From: Sabethes cyaneus
Lineage: Eukaryota > Arthropoda > Insecta > Diptera > Culicidae
Length of the DNA: 64,000 bases
Reading direction: 5' to 3'
Assembly: GCF_943734655.1 (NCBI RefSeq)
Contig: NC_071355.1
Coordinates: 71,757,449 to 71,821,448 of the forward strand
The notes below the pieces were generated by a model, which saw only the letters and a program-made list of their open reading frames with translations, did no database searches and was not told where the DNA came from. The position numbers and the translations under genes were made by a program. Position 1 is the first letter of the stretch, and each line of letters opens with the position of its first letter. This document shows, one piece after another, positions 44,422 to 56,944 of this stretch.

Positions 44422-44706
44422 CACATACAAACAGACAGAACACGATTTCGTTTTCCATTATTCGTACCGATTAAACCGTCATTTCAAATTCGGGCTTAGT
44501 TGGAAATGTCTCCGTTTTGGTCAAAGTGGTGCTTTTTGACGAAAGAAGGAGGATTCCCCATAAAAAATACTTGCTAGTTCGGGGGATACTCCTGTTGCTA
44601 TTTGATATTTGGGAATGTCGATCATAGATGGTGCTAGTGTTCAGGCTAAATGTGAGGTACGATAATTTTTGTTTTTTCTTCCAAGTGTTATATCTGTTTG
44701 TCTGTG
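44422..44706. mobile_element. MITE with CACATACAAACAG end, copy 1
   Basis: The 285-bp element has short TIRs (CACATACAAACAGA against inverted CACAGACAAACAGA) and a 7-bp duplication GTTATTG (44415-44421 and 44707-44713). Copy 2, inverted, is at 60233-60509. A 7-8 bp duplication would be compatible with hAT-type mobilisation, but the terminus is not the typical CAGNG, so the class is open. Confidence 0.75.
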
Positions 44707-44713
44707 GTTATTG

Positions 44714-45985
44714 TGTTAAAACAACAAACACTGTACTGTACATTTCATGTGTTGGTTAAAAACCTAAACGTTTATTTGAATGTTGCATTAGTATTGGTAA
44801 TATATGTCAAATAGCAGAGCTTGCAAACATAAACACAGCTGATCCGCAGCCAACCGCACTGACTACGACAATCCCGAAATACGGTTTGTTTTCTTTATCG
44901 AGACATTCCGACTCATTTAGGATTTGCAGCAGCAACTGCATAATGCATAACATCAATAGCATGGTTAATTAATCCGTTAGCATTGAAGGCTAGCGTTTGA
45001 TTCCTGGTCAGTTTTTCGTTTGTCTACTTCATTCTAAGCTTATTGATACGGCAAAAGCTGAAAGCTCTCTAAAAGCTCATTGATGTGGTGAAATTTTGAG
45101 ACCGTGGTGCTGTTTTTCGGAAATCGCTAGTGCAATGAAATATGTGCGCAACCAAACATCTATTAACTAATTCCACATCATACGTTTTATGAACACGTAA
45201 AACGTAATGAACAATATGATCAGTTAAATTTATTTTCCATTAGCAATTACGTTTTGCTGAGCGTTTGTTGATATATAGCGGATCGATAAATGGAATGACA
45301 AGTTTTAGGAAACTATAACAGCACTGGAAGCACTGATTACGTGGCGAAATCGTGCTCTGCCAATACAGATGCATTTTTAAGGCACAAAACAATACATGCA
45401 TCGAATGGTAACCATTTATCCAGCCATCTTTGAGCCATTTTCGGTTTCCTCCTAAACGAGATGTCGGCTCCCTGGAATTCAGCGGGCTGGGGGATGTTGG
45501 CGGACCCACTGTGCAAACAGTGACGACCAGTACGTGTGTCCCTTGTGATCCCCAGTTAAATGACAGTGACAAGTAACAATTCAATATATGTTAACGTCAT
45601 GCTACGACCGAGAACTGTTACATGCAGCATAAAAGGGAAAAACAACGTGGACGATTCAATAGCAAACGGTATCGTTAACAAGTGGTGGACTAGTAGAAGA
45701 TTTTGTAGTTTATAAGTGACCTGTGGAGATAAGGTGTTGGTACATCGTATTGGTACAACAAATCCTTGCTGGGGCTAGTTATAAAAACAAAGAATGATAC
45801 TGGGTTGAGGTGCGTAAAGAAGCCTCTTGTTCATGGACAAATTATTACTAGTTTTCTCACTGAAAACTCACTGAAAAGTAGCGAAAATCAGAAGGGTTGT
45901 GTCATAGACACGACCACATGGTTGACGTTGGACTACGTTGGGCTGATTATGCAATTCTTGAAAAAGAAAACTTTTTTCACGACTT
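44714..45985. other. Unrecognised DNA
   Basis: A 114-codon minus-strand frame at 45240-45584 has no recognisable domain. 45890-45940 resembles the repeat at 33085-33130. No gene supported. Confidence 0.4.
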
Positions 45986-45989
45986 TGAT

Positions 45990-46790
45990 CCATGAACAAT
46001 CATTGAATTCCATGAATTCTTCTCACACCAAGTTATAGCTTTCGCCTGGTGAGACGGTGCAGAATATTGTTGGAAGCAGTTTATGGTGCATTCTTGTAGT
46101 GTTTTTTGATGATGTAGCGCAAATGGTTCTTCAAAACATTATGAATTGAATATTTTGTGTTGTTTTTAACACCAGGTGCAATGAACAGCTTTCAAATTTT
46201 TGGTGAAACATCCGCATACCATAATCCTGGAAACATTCTGGAACCTTTGAATAGCCAGTTTGCACCAAGGAATATCACAAAGATATGCTGTATATATCCG
46301 ATCATTTTGTTGGTTGTGGTGATGCTGTAGCAGGATCATTTTTTTGTTCGAAAGAGAATTTCACAATCACCCGCTTGTGCAGCTGCTGACATCTTTCGAC
46401 TTTTGCAACCTTCTGCTTTACAATTAAACCGTGTACCCGTTGTTTTGGGTATGGAATCAATCGAAGATCATCTTTTGAAATATTCTTCACGGTTGACAGT
46501 GAAATTCCCAGTTTCTCGGTCATTTTACGGCCATATTGATATGGCTCCCGTCGAATTCGCTCTCTTACTCGTTTGATGGCTTCCTTGATGGTATCCTTAC
46601 AGTGTGTTTATAGCCAAGTTTGTGGAATATTTTCTAAGAACCGATTTCTTGGATCGCTTGATGGTACGAAATATGTATCTTTCGTTTATTCCGAGTGGCT
46701 TTAACTTCTTTAAAACATTACAAGGTCGACCAGTTTTCAAAGCAGCCCTAGCAGAAGTTCCCTTTTTGTGTCCATAATTATCACGATTCT
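45990..46790 (-). pseudogene. Decayed mariner-type transposase
   Basis: From 46790 on the minus strand: ALKTGRPCNVLKKLKPLGIN and YIFRTIKRSKK (first helix-turn-helix), then TEKLGISLSTVKNISKDDLR (second helix-turn-helix; 46523-46302), then after frameshifts FIAPGVKNNTKYSIHNVLK and HYKNAP (the strand before the second catalytic Asp), and SAPSHQAKAITWCEKN near 46020. The position normally occupied by the second catalytic Asp (QQDSAPSH) reads QQYSAPSH, so the active site is lost as well. At least four frame breaks and several stops are present. The C-terminus after about 45990 is not readable and I found no convincing TIRs. Confidence 0.8.
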
Positions 46791-46984
46791 TGAATGAATG
46801 AAAATTCAAAACAGACTTGCAGACTTGTGTCGACATTTGAATGCACTCTGAACGAAAAATATGCAGACACATCTGTGATTAACCCGTTATTAATTAAACA
46901 CGTCCAAAAAACACTGACAGTTATTACTACTCTCCCTACAATAAACGTAGACATTGCTCCCAAGTTTGAATTAATTTCCTTCAA

Positions 46985-49900
46985 CCAAGTTTTGGATGGT
47001 TTTAAAAAACAAGCAGTTTAAAAATGTAAACTTTGAGATCTAAAATATCAATCAAGAGCAAGAAAATTAACTGACAGGTTGGTCGAGCAATCATTCAGCA
47101 CTGCAATTCAGGAATGAAAATTTTTGAAGCGTAAAAAACTGAGAAAGAGTAATACTGTCAGCAATTCAGTAGTCACGTTCGTGCGTTGACAGATAAAAGA
47201 ATACTACCAGGGGCAAAACATGCATGCGCTGAATACGTTTTATATTCGCCTTCATGCACCGCTGTCAATTTTTTCGAGCTCCGAAGACCACATGATTTCC
47301 TCGTTAAAACATCTTTGGAATTTGTCTAGCATATCAAAAACTGATATTGCTTGATACTGGCAATAATCACTCCATATATTTAATGTTGCAGCTTTGTTTA
47401 TTATAACCAAGCACTTTTATTGCGGTGTGGTTATTAGAACCCTAATAAATGTGTAATAAAACCCACATTCTTACTTTATTCTTACTTAGGTGAGTGCCCA
47501 TGGCATACCTTAAAGTATCTGAACTACCAGTGGACCGCCTTTTTCTCACAGCAATAAGCCATAAACTCTGCAGCCACGAATCCAGCAGCGGCCACTCTCT
47601 CTCGCCTGTCACCATCGTTTAGGACCGACTCCCCGGCACAATTTGCCACCCCAGTAATTGCAGTTAATTATCATCAACAGAACAGAAGCAATCCCCTTAG
47701 TGTCGAACGAGGCCAGCAAAAAAAAAAAGACATGGCGTCCATCGCGACATCAAACGACTCCCGTCCTCGATATGACGGTGCACTATGTCATCCATCGTGA
47801 AGGACCGCTACGAAGCTGTTAACGAACACGAATCTCTTCGAAAATCGAAGAGGGTTTACCGTATTCTACACCGACCGACAGACCGTCGAACACCACCAAT
47901 TGGTAGGAGGCGAAGAACGCGAGTCGACGACCAAAGCGTCAGACGGTAAACAGGTTCGAATGTCACAAGTTAGCAACTGTACCATTATAGGGCCACCTCC
48001 CTCCACGGAACGCCCTCCCCCGTCATTGACTCGGCCGGTCCTTCGTCGGGCGCAAGCAAGTAGCAGTGGCAGTAGCAGGAGCTTGCTCTGCATAAATTTC
48101 ATTCATTTACATTGGTAATCCGACGGCGTTCATCTTGGACTCCGTCGCCCTCGCTAGCCCTGAAATAGTAGTAGGCCAACCAGCCAGCATCTCCATAGTT
48201 ACCAACTAAAGCTTCTCTGTTATGCTCTGCTCACCATAGCACACAGTTCAGGTCGGTCGTCTGGGGGGAACCAAGACAAACACGGTTGGCCACGCACACA
48301 GTCGAGTGATTAATCACGTAATCGAAAGCATCGATAGCATAGCAACACTGCTAGTATTGGTGCTGGTTTCCTTCTAGCAGCGGCACACCGCCACCGCTAT
48401 GAGCAGTCATGAACCGGCTGGGAATATGTTGTGTCCCGAAGAGGGTGGAAAACGAAGCAGAAGGCATAATGCGAAGCATGTATGGAAAGAAAAATGAAGT
48501 TATGCAGCTTCGTCTGCCGAAACGGTCCCGGTTTTAGCTTTTTATTTCTCGATGCCGCTACGGTGCAGAGCGGTTCAAGCTCGTGCGTGGTTTTCACCGC
48601 GCGAATCCTAGGTACCGGAGTGCAATACTTTACGAGTGGCGTGGCGTGGCGTTAACACGATATGTGAGGTTGATGGAGAACGGACGCATTGATGGTTGGT
48701 AAATAGAAGTGCGTTTCTTTGGTTTATGCTGTGGGAAGGTTATGCAATCAGCTTGATAAGTCAACGTTTGCACGGCTATGAATCATACCGAAACATGAAC
48801 AGAAAATCTGATTCACATCTTTAGGTGGATGGAATCCGGTTCCTTTTTGTTCTGTTATCGGGCTTCCCTCTCTGGGCTATCGAGAAAAAGTTTTGCTGTG
48901 CGTCCTGCTTCTCCCCATTCGGTTGGTCGGATTTAGCTGTGAAATGATCACATGCTGTGAAATTCAGTGTTTTTTCTGTCTCCTGCTTTCCGAATCCGAA
49001 ATTGAACAAAGCAACTCTCCAGTGAAATATGTCATTAGATATTAACAATAGCCATCGGCCTTCAATCATTCTTTCTAGTTCTCTATCTCCATGGGCTGTA
49101 GTTGGTTGGGTTCTTGAAACAAATTTATCACGAAAGTCCGAAATAGCTTCGAACCAAACACTGAGTGGACGGTGACAATGACGACGAAGGTAGCGTTGAT
49201 AATGGCGATGATGATGATGATGATGATGAAGGTGATGCAGTTGATGATCGTATGAAAATATGATAATTTGGATTGATGGCCTCTTTCGTTGCGCTTTTCT
49301 GTTGAGTGCATTTTCAAAAAAAAAAAAAAAAAGAAAAAAGAAATACAGGGCAGGTAAAGTAGATGAGAATCGCGGGTTCGTTGTCCTTTGAGTGTCTTTT
49401 TTCTCTATCTTCATGTATGTTTGTGTATCTGTACTCCGTTGACCCCGAACAATACAGCTGTTCGTGCCAGGTAAAGGATGGCATCTTTGTTTTGGGTTTA
49501 CTCAATATGATTTTGCTAGAATATTTTTTATTATGAGGACATTCTGCAAAATTATCCTACAAAGCGGATCGAACAATGCCAGAACATTCTAAAAAAATTT
49601 TCCTGGGCGTACCTCATGGATTTTTGAACGAAAAAAATAGTTGCGGTCTGCTATTCTTTCGAAATACATCAACAAAATTATTCAATTTTCTCGGAAATCG
49701 ATATAAATATTTTCAAATATTTATATCTTTAGAATCTAGCTTCATAAATTGATTTTTTGAACTTAAATCAAAGGAAACTTTTTTTTAGTAATCCAGAAAA
49801 AATACTATTTAGTTAAAGTTTCCCACAAACTTTTTCACAGCGATTGAAAACTCTCAAGAATGATCGAAAAAACTATTTCGATCTGCGGCTCCTCCAGCTT

Positions 49901-50482
49901 GGGTAAAGAGGAACGGTACACAACTTGTTAAGCGTTGCTTCAATGACCCTCCCTTAACTAATTTTGCGCTCTTTCCCCTTCACACATTGTCCCATTCTGG
50001 TTAGATACTATCAACACAATTATTTTATTATTTTCTTCTAGCGGACGGACCGTCAATTGTAAAAAAAACAACCGTTATAAAAAAATAATTTTAGTGTATT
50101 AATGGATCAACATGTTATCCAAAGCGTTGCTCATATGCCTAAGTGCCAACCAGCCAAAGTAAGGTTGGCTGGGAACTACTTTTTTCAATCTTTCCGAGAG
50201 TAAATAAATTCTACAGACGACAGTGTCCTCCATTGGAAGCAAAACATGACCTAAGCCAGTAGTAAAGCATTTTCCAGTGATCCCAAGCGAAAGATGTGAC
50301 CGGATTGCACCAGGTCTAATGAGCATGGCGGGTGTGTTAAAACTTGCCAGTCGATGGTCCAGTAATAGCGACTCGTAGTCTAGCTTTATCACGATGGAAA
50401 ATTACAGATTCTTGCCTAGTTGCCCATTTCGGCTAGAAATTTGCCGGTTTTCTCGGATCAAATTTTGACCATCTTACAGGCC
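46985..50482. other. Unrecognised region with a GC-richer block and microsatellite
   Basis: 47500-48700 is GC-richer and apparently unique; frames there overlap on both strands without domains (for example 47866-48118). 49200-49230 is an interrupted GAT microsatellite, and an A run lies at 49316-49331. 49500-50480 is AT-rich, with a weak match at 49790-49870 to the dispersed repeat at 26600 and 40290. No gene. Confidence 0.45.
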
Positions 50483-50486
50483 TTAA

Positions 50487-51009
50487 GGGGGACCACAGAC
50501 CACATATTTTTACATTTTCTAGAGGCTTATACCTTCAGAAATGTCATGCCAAAAGTATCTCTGAATCTAGTGATCCGATTTGGCTGAATTTTTTTTTCAG
50601 CATGTAAAAATGAATTATCTAAATTGTTACGTAGCCGTTTTTTGATATTGGCGATTTTTGATGAAAAAACTCCTTTCTTTTGGAAAAATTGCCATTTTGA
50701 TTAATTTTCGAATTTGCAAAAACCGGTACGTAACAGTTCAAAATCATCTTTGAAATTCGTTCTCCGATACTTCGTTCGTTCCCGGCACGTACCGTCAGCA
50801 AGGAATTGTTTTTTTGGGAGCATCCACGTGCCCGACTGCCACCAGCATAATAATCACTATGCTGGTATCCAAAAAATACCAAATATATCTTCAAATATGC
50901 CTCAACCAACAAACAAAATACCCCAACAATTAACTATAATTCTCGCATCCGAAAAAAATTTACGGACATCTAATACTTTTCGACCTTCCAGAGTAGCCCC
51001 CCCCCCCCC
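50487..51009. mobile_element. Possible TTAA-flanked element
   Basis: TTAA at 50483-50486 is followed by GGGGGACCACAGACC, and at the right a C run is followed by TTAA at 51010-51013. The only inverted similarity is the G/C run itself, so the ends are weakly supported. The interior is AT-rich with no protein. It ends 8 bp before a LINE fragment. Confidence 0.35.
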
Positions 51010-51017
51010 TTAAAGAA

Positions 51018-51230
51018 ATGTCCGGATTTATTGATTTCAAAGCAGCATACGATACCGTCGATCGAGACCAGCAACGGCAGATTATGCACGAAAATGGTTT
51101 TCCGGATAAACTGACGCTACTGATCAAAGCTACATTGGATCGAGTGATGAGCTACCTACGCATCTCTGAGAGACTCTCGGGTCCCTTCGAGGTGCGGCGA
51201 GGGTTGAGACTAGGTGACCCAAGTAACTAA
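51018..51230 (+). pseudogene. Non-LTR reverse-transcriptase fragment
   Basis: A 71-codon open frame reads FIDFKAAYDTVDRDQQRQIM then NGFPDKLTLLIKATLDRV and FEVRRGLRLGDPSN. This is reverse-transcriptase motif A (the Asp of F.DFKAAYD) through to motif B (RRGLRQGD in the family, here RRGLRLGD). Motif C is cut off where the element ends at about 51230. The start is abrupt too. It is the same region as the minus-strand fragment at 2191-2390. The ATG is fortuitous; this is an unconstrained fragment that happens not to contain stops. Confidence 0.88.
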
Positions 51231-51947
51231 AAGTTCCGATAAAAGGGGATTTTTTTGGCTTAACCAGCCAACGAAATGATCATGAATAGAATTCTATTCA
51301 GCTTAATTTTTCGGTAATTCACCGTACTTTCAAGGTCGTATTTGATGATTAAACTTCTAAGGGAATACAAAGCAACTTGTAACAGAACTAGAAAGTTCGC
51401 AAAAAGTTCACTTAAATAGCGACTTAACAGTTAACACTGTAGAACACTTTTCAGCTCAAAAACAAACTCCAATAATCTTAAAATTAAAAAAAGATTGGGC
51501 GAATTTTCCCACTTCTTCCTGTTTTAGATTTATGATATTACCCATTTAAACTGAGGCATTTTATTTTCGGTTAATAGTGATAACCAATATCAATTATTTT
51601 ATTTAACGAAAGATCATCAGAAGAATAATCGTTTTTTTTTAAATATTAATTTATTGCAACTTACCACACACCACCAACCAAACCTCAGGGATTTGAACTC
51701 GAGTATTCCCTTTCGGTGTCTTAGATGCATATCACTGGCACTGCTCCGTTGCTGGAATATGCGATTTGCATCGATTTTACTCGATGTGATAATTTCTTAT
51801 TTACCACAGCCCCGAAACGAACTTACATTCAAGATCAACTCATCGGCAAAACTCATGTCACTAGCGGCGTTAGAGATGGCATAATGCATCAGGATAGGCT
51901 TGCAACGTGGAACGCTCGGGTTAAAATCCAGCAGCGGTAGGTGTTAG
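51231..51947. other. Unrecognised AT-rich DNA
   Basis: Two overlapping short frames (51654-51940) show no family resemblance. Nothing else is visible. Confidence 0.4.
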
Positions 51948-52073
51948 AGTTTTTTTCGATTATAGTCACTTTAACCAGCTTGGGTCATTCGTGACTTCTG
52001 CGGGGCTGGGATTTGATCCGGGGTTCTCGGCGTGAGAGACGTGAATGCTAACCTCTTCGCCGGGACTGACCCC
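51948..52073 (-). repeat. tRNA-derived SINE, family S2 copy c
   Basis: On the minus strand the head contains GAAGAGGTTAGCATTCACG (A box) and GGATCAAATCCCAGCCC (B box), followed by CACGAATGACCC and an A-rich tail. It shares the post-B-box part and tail with 13631-13735 and 15490-15580, and is the only copy with the full tRNA-like head. Confidence 0.75.
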
Positions 52074-52496
52074 CTTTTATGTGGTCCATCTTAATCGCAT
52101 GAACCGACATTACAGAAGTTAGGAGGAGGCGGAGGTAAAAAATAGAAAAGTATAAAAATAGAACCTAAAGTGCTATTTTATAAATTTTGGACAAAGTTTC
52201 TTTAGAAGCTGCTTAGAGCTCTATGTAGCGAACTAAAGCTAACTTTGAAGTTCGGGTAATTACAGGTAATGCTGCTTAGCAAGCTAGATCCGTAGACATA
52301 AACTAAACTCTTTGTTACTTTCAAGTTGCATGCTGAACTTTCAAGCTGCATGTTGAACTTTCAAGTTGCTACAGATACTAACGATACTTTATTGAGAATG
52401 AAGTTCGGTTTACAAATTTAGTGTCCGGTTGCTCAGCAAGAAAGTTCTGCGGGACATAATTTGAAGCAAATATGGACTTCCAAGTTCGTTCCTTAA
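52074..52496. other. Unrecognised, with a short tandem motif
   Basis: 52318-52370 has three direct copies of about 20 bp (GAACTTTCAAGYTGCATG). Several GAAGTTCGG-like words recur in the surroundings. No gene. Confidence 0.5.
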
Positions 52497-52620
52497 CCCT
52501 TAAATGCGCAATGTTGCTTTAAAACAACATAGTGAAAAACATCCCCAGAGTAAATTATGTTTACCGCCTTTAGATAAGTTTTCTTTATAAATGAATTTTT
52601 TCAGCGTGCGCATTTAAGAG
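52497..52620. mobile_element. 124-bp TTAA-flanked MITE
   Basis: The ends CCCTTAAATGCGCA and inverted CTCTTAAATGCGCA form near-identical TIRs of about 14-16 bp, and TTAA lies on both sides (52493-52496 and 52621-52624). CCC-type starts with TTAA duplication are piggyBac features. Non-coding. Confidence 0.85.
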
Positions 52621-52624
52621 TTAA

Positions 52625-53189
52625 GTGAAATTCTAACTTTGTGTTGCTTGGGGATGGCTTACCCTGATGCTATTCTTGAGTGAGTGTTTCGACGAGCGGG
52701 CATCAAAACGAGAGGCACGATTTTTGGATGACTTTGATGTCATAGCCAGGAACTTTGCGACGGCGGATGTAATCTACGTTAGACTGAAAGCAGAGTCTGG
52801 GTGGATTGGGCTAAAAACTAAATGCGTCGAATACCACACGAAACACGAAAGGAAGAGCCTCAAAGGAGACAAACATGCGCCTCCAACAGATTGTAACTAC
52901 TAACAAGCTTTATTGCAGTTTTCGCGACGTAATGCTATATTTGGCAGCCTGTAGTTAAAGGCGAACGGGCCAAACTTTCTAGAAAATGTGCCAACATCAT
53001 TTAAGTTTAAAGTTGAGTTGAGTTGAGTTTAAAGTTCAATTCCATATTGGTAAAAAAGAACTTTTCCGTTCAATTCTACTTTTACCACAAATCAAATTCA
53101 CACAAAATATTCACACGCAAGTGATTCGTATACAAAATATGCACTTTAATATACAGGTCCAGTTTCATCTTACATTTCAAATAACATGT
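52625..53189. other. Unrecognised spacer
   Basis: A 78-codon frame at 52667-52903 is charged and has no domain I recognise. GAGTT pentamers occur near 53010. Nothing else. Confidence 0.4.
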
Positions 53190-53345
53190 AGCCGCTACTC
53201 CAATCAATTTGAAGTCCCTCAAAGCAGCAACTTAGGACCACTGCTGTTTTCGATTTTCATAAATGATGTAACATTCCGATTCCCACATGGTTATCGACTA
53301 TTTTACGCTGACGGTACAAAAAACTACAATTATTTGCCTGAGTGA
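53190..53345 (+). pseudogene. Reverse-transcriptase fragment, motifs B and C
   Basis: The frame reads EVPQSSNLGPLLFSIFINDV, then GYRLFYADGTKNY. This corresponds to motif B (GVPQGSNLGPLLF) and motif C (FADD, here YADG, so the second catalytic Asp is replaced by Gly) of a Jockey-like LINE. It is only about 50 codons long and dead. It adjoins AT-rich sequence on both sides. Confidence 0.85.
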
Positions 53346-56159
53346 CTGTGTGGAATTGCTGGAGTACTTGAACATACGAATGAACTAAACGACGATTTTT
53401 ATTTTATTTAATTCTTCTTCTATGAAGTAACATAATTAAGTAACAGTACTTATAAATAATGATAGAATTTAAAGGATAAAATTAAAAATTTAAAAATAAA
53501 ATTCACATTTACTTAAGATTGGAGTGATCGGTTTCCAATTATGGACCAAGATTACCTGAGATATTCGGCTGGGATCTTTTTTGTGGATTCTACTGTTTTT
53601 ATAGGTCCAGTACTGTCATTCTTTTAGTGTTGGATAACAGATCCTTGTTTGCAGTTAGTGATATTCGGCAAGAACATTTGAGGTTTATGCCAGTTTACCC
53701 CTTGAAAAAGATACACGGAACACCGTATCGAAACGTTCGATCAAAACCCTAATGCTCAGTTTCGACTAAAAACTAGATTGTCAGTCTTTTATAAACCTGA
53801 TATTTTCTGCTGACGAAATCACTACGAATAGAAAGCCATTTTCAATAGTAAAGTGCTTTATTTTTAGATGATTGACATTATAGGGACCGTTCAATAAATC
53901 CATATAACTTATGACCAGTTTTATCAAGGCAAATCTTCGATTGGATTTGTTCAATAGAGTAGTTCTGATACGCATATTTGTGTGCAAATGCCAATTTTTT
54001 GGATTTTACAGTTTTGGGTAAATATCCCCATTAATAATTTCATAACTTGAAAAGTGTAAAATAGCAAGCACTATTCAGACCATCATTTTCGAATGGTAGC
54101 AAATCTGCAGGAGAACTTTTCCAACCAGCAGACCAAGTTACCTTTCCTTGCTGCTGTGCACGACACCGGGTCGGGTCGCGTTGCCTGATGGCTTTTCGAG
54201 CAACCATTATCCGCACGGGCTGGCACGAAACAAGTTTCCAAAGACACATTATTCAAATCGCCCCTCCGGGGCTGCTTCGCCGAAGAACCAGGTCGGCAGC
54301 GGGCGATGGAGTGCTTTCTGCGAGAGTTGCCCTTCAACCTTGCTGTGTCCGTCCCGTCCGTCGACAGTCAGACACACGACGACGAATCACATGCGCCAAC
54401 TTGCTAGTTGGTTTTCCTCTCAGTCAGTGGTAGGTCCGTAACGGTGCTACGGTGTAGAAGGAGAAGGAAGCGGAAGAAAGTTTCTACCATTTTTGCATCC
54501 TGTGAGCCTGCTCGCGAAGGACGCTAGAGTCCACGTGGAATCGTAGACGGTTTCACCGGGCTAACGGTGTATTATTTGCTAGCAGCATAGGAAAATATAT
54601 GCGGATGCTTTTTCCGGTTGGTAGCTCCAGTTTGGAGTGTCGTGCGTACCGAAGAGAAAGAGAGAGTTGTTGGTGTTGGTAATCATATCTTATCATAAAT
54701 CAAAATACGCATAGTTACCCCTCCATATCGCGGGCAGAACCGGATAGAGTCAACCACTACCACCGGCTAGGGCTGTGTCCTGCACCTTCGTTCATGCTTG
54801 ATCCTACCATTCCATCCACGAACTCTCGAGAGGGTGGTGTTGAAAGCCGGTTTCCAACCCGACCGGTTGCTGTACCAGGTACCACACACTGCTGTATTTA
54901 AATGCTGGTCGGGTTTCTTATGTTTATTTATGTGGTTTTATTGTACTGTCATTCATTTCGGCCCGACAACGATGACGACAACGACAACAACCATGACGAC
55001 GACGAACTGAGGTCTTGTATTTTTTCTTCATTTTTTCCGAAATGGCGCGAGCTGCTGCTGCTAACTTCAACTCGATGTTACTCGCTAATGTAGGATTCAC
55101 AGAGCCTAATCGAGTTTCGTAGTATTGCCATTTTTCATTGTTTTCTCCCAAATCCCTGATGTGCCGTTGTTGAAAGCTGCAGGAGGGTGAAGAATTATGG
55201 GCGAGATGGTTGCTGTTGATTCGAGGAAATTCGTGCCGGTAGATGAGGTGTTTTCATCGTGACAAGAATTTATTACCGGACTACGCTCCACACCGAATTG
55301 GGGTCGCCTCAAGAGGTTTCGAACGCACAACTCACTGATTTTTTTTTGGTTGGCTCATTGTTTTACGTTGCTGTTGCTGCTATTGGAAATTTAGCCACAG
55401 CCTTATAGGGAACTACGAAGTTTTGATTGGTGGAATGCGAATTTTAGTTTCAAACAAAACATTCCTTCGTCTGACTAAATTTGTATGACCAAAATAAAAT
55501 TACATTGCGTACGAATGTTGCAATAATAATGTATTAATCGATAATTAATTCTAATTTGATCTATTTTCACCCCTAATATTTAATTAATTTGTATCTTGAA
55601 GTGAACCAGTAATCAGTATTGGATTTAATGATGGCTCCTTGTGGCTAGAGCATTGAATCCTACCAACCAATGTCGCATAACTAAAAGAATATTTGATTTT
55701 AATGATTGTTGCGTTGTTTGTTTTTGAACTGTAGTTGCCGCATTTTTATAATGAACCTTTTTCTTATCTTCCACAGGTAAAAATAACATTTTTTATACAC
55801 TCAGCAAAACATACAATTGTTACCATCCTCGTTTCGAAACGTAGCTGATAAGGTAATGTACCATTCATTGTAATCTCTGTATAATACATTGCTCAAACTT
55901 TAAAAATTGAAACCGCCAAGAGACGACTTGAACAACACTTGAACTGTTAGCTATAACACCTCAGCCTAAATTATAAAATCCTTTGTCAAATTTGGCGATA
56001 AACTCAGGGCAATCAACGAAATTTGACTCTAGTTGAATATTTTTGGATTTGAGCTTGAAGCTTGCAAAGTTATTTTGAATGAAACTGCCAGAAGGCTTTT
56101 TAATTGACTGGCTAAAACAGCATCAAATCGTCAGTCTCAATTATATAGGAGCGATTTTG
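53346..56159. other. No identified gene; GC-richer unique block
   Basis: 54080-55340 is GC-richer, free of the local repeat families, and opens several frames without domains. It contains an interrupted ACGACGAC-type repeat near 54970-55005. It may be regulatory or untranslated sequence. The rest is AT-rich and unrecognised. Confidence 0.45.
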
Positions 56160-56480
56160 TTTGTAGTATGCACTTCGTTCAATAATGGCACGAATAAAAG
56201 TGGTCTCTAATGAGTGCCTTGCGGTACTCTTGACGTTACGGAGCATGATTGTGAACATTCCCTATCTATCGTAACGTATAGTTTTTTTCGGCCAAATATT
56301 CATTGATTTACTTGACCAATGGATTACTAATGGTCATTACACAGCCTAAGCCGACCTGAATGCCTACAACATCGAAGGCCTTCGTTCTTTCTTCAGTGTC
56401 TTCAGTATGGTCGAATCTGGGCAGCTGTTCTTCAATCGCCTCGAACACCAGCTGAACGTGCATTTTCCTCAATAGTCCAC
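56160..56480 (-). pseudogene. Jockey-like reverse-transcriptase fragment
   Basis: The minus strand shows motif A as AFDVVGIQV (about 56380) and, after frameshifts and stops, motif B as SRVPQGTH followed by RPLLFVPLLNE. Both match the palm region of the LINE at 17819-18900 (TKAFDIVV and SGVPQGSHLAP). Badly decayed. It is a different clade from the LINE that continues upstream at 56945. Confidence 0.65.
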
Positions 56481-56944
56481 ATGTATTGAGTGTGGGGCCT
56501 GCCGAGAGTCGTCGACCTCTTGCTGGTTCTATATGGAATACGGTATTGACAGCCTTTAGTCAGACTTATTGGCCATGTCTAGCCGCAAGCATCCTGTGCG
56601 TAAGTTCATTATAAGAACATATTACCGCTCATAAATTGCTTCAGCATCCATGCTTTATCCATGGTAGCAGGATATCGCGAGAGTTCATGTTCTATAGAAA
56701 TTTGGTTCTGTGCAAGCTTGCATACTACGGAACTTCAGCTAATTAGGTTGCCCAAAGAAAGCCATATTCGCAGCTGCAACTTGTCGTTTGACCCTACCTC
56801 TTACGTCATTGTGACATGCCACGAACTAACCAATGTTTATAAGAGCATCTTAACTAGTTCAAGTTGTTCGCTATTCAGCTTCATCTTGGTACTAATTAAA
56901 ATTGAATTCACAAGCTCCCTCTCATTTCCCGGGGACTTACTGTT

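Noticed and set aside
45240..45584. 114-codon minus-strand frame
   Set aside because: No recognisable domain, no splice or promoter context, in a transposon-rich neighbourhood.
52667..52903. 78-codon charged plus-strand frame
   Set aside because: No family resemblance; length compatible with chance.
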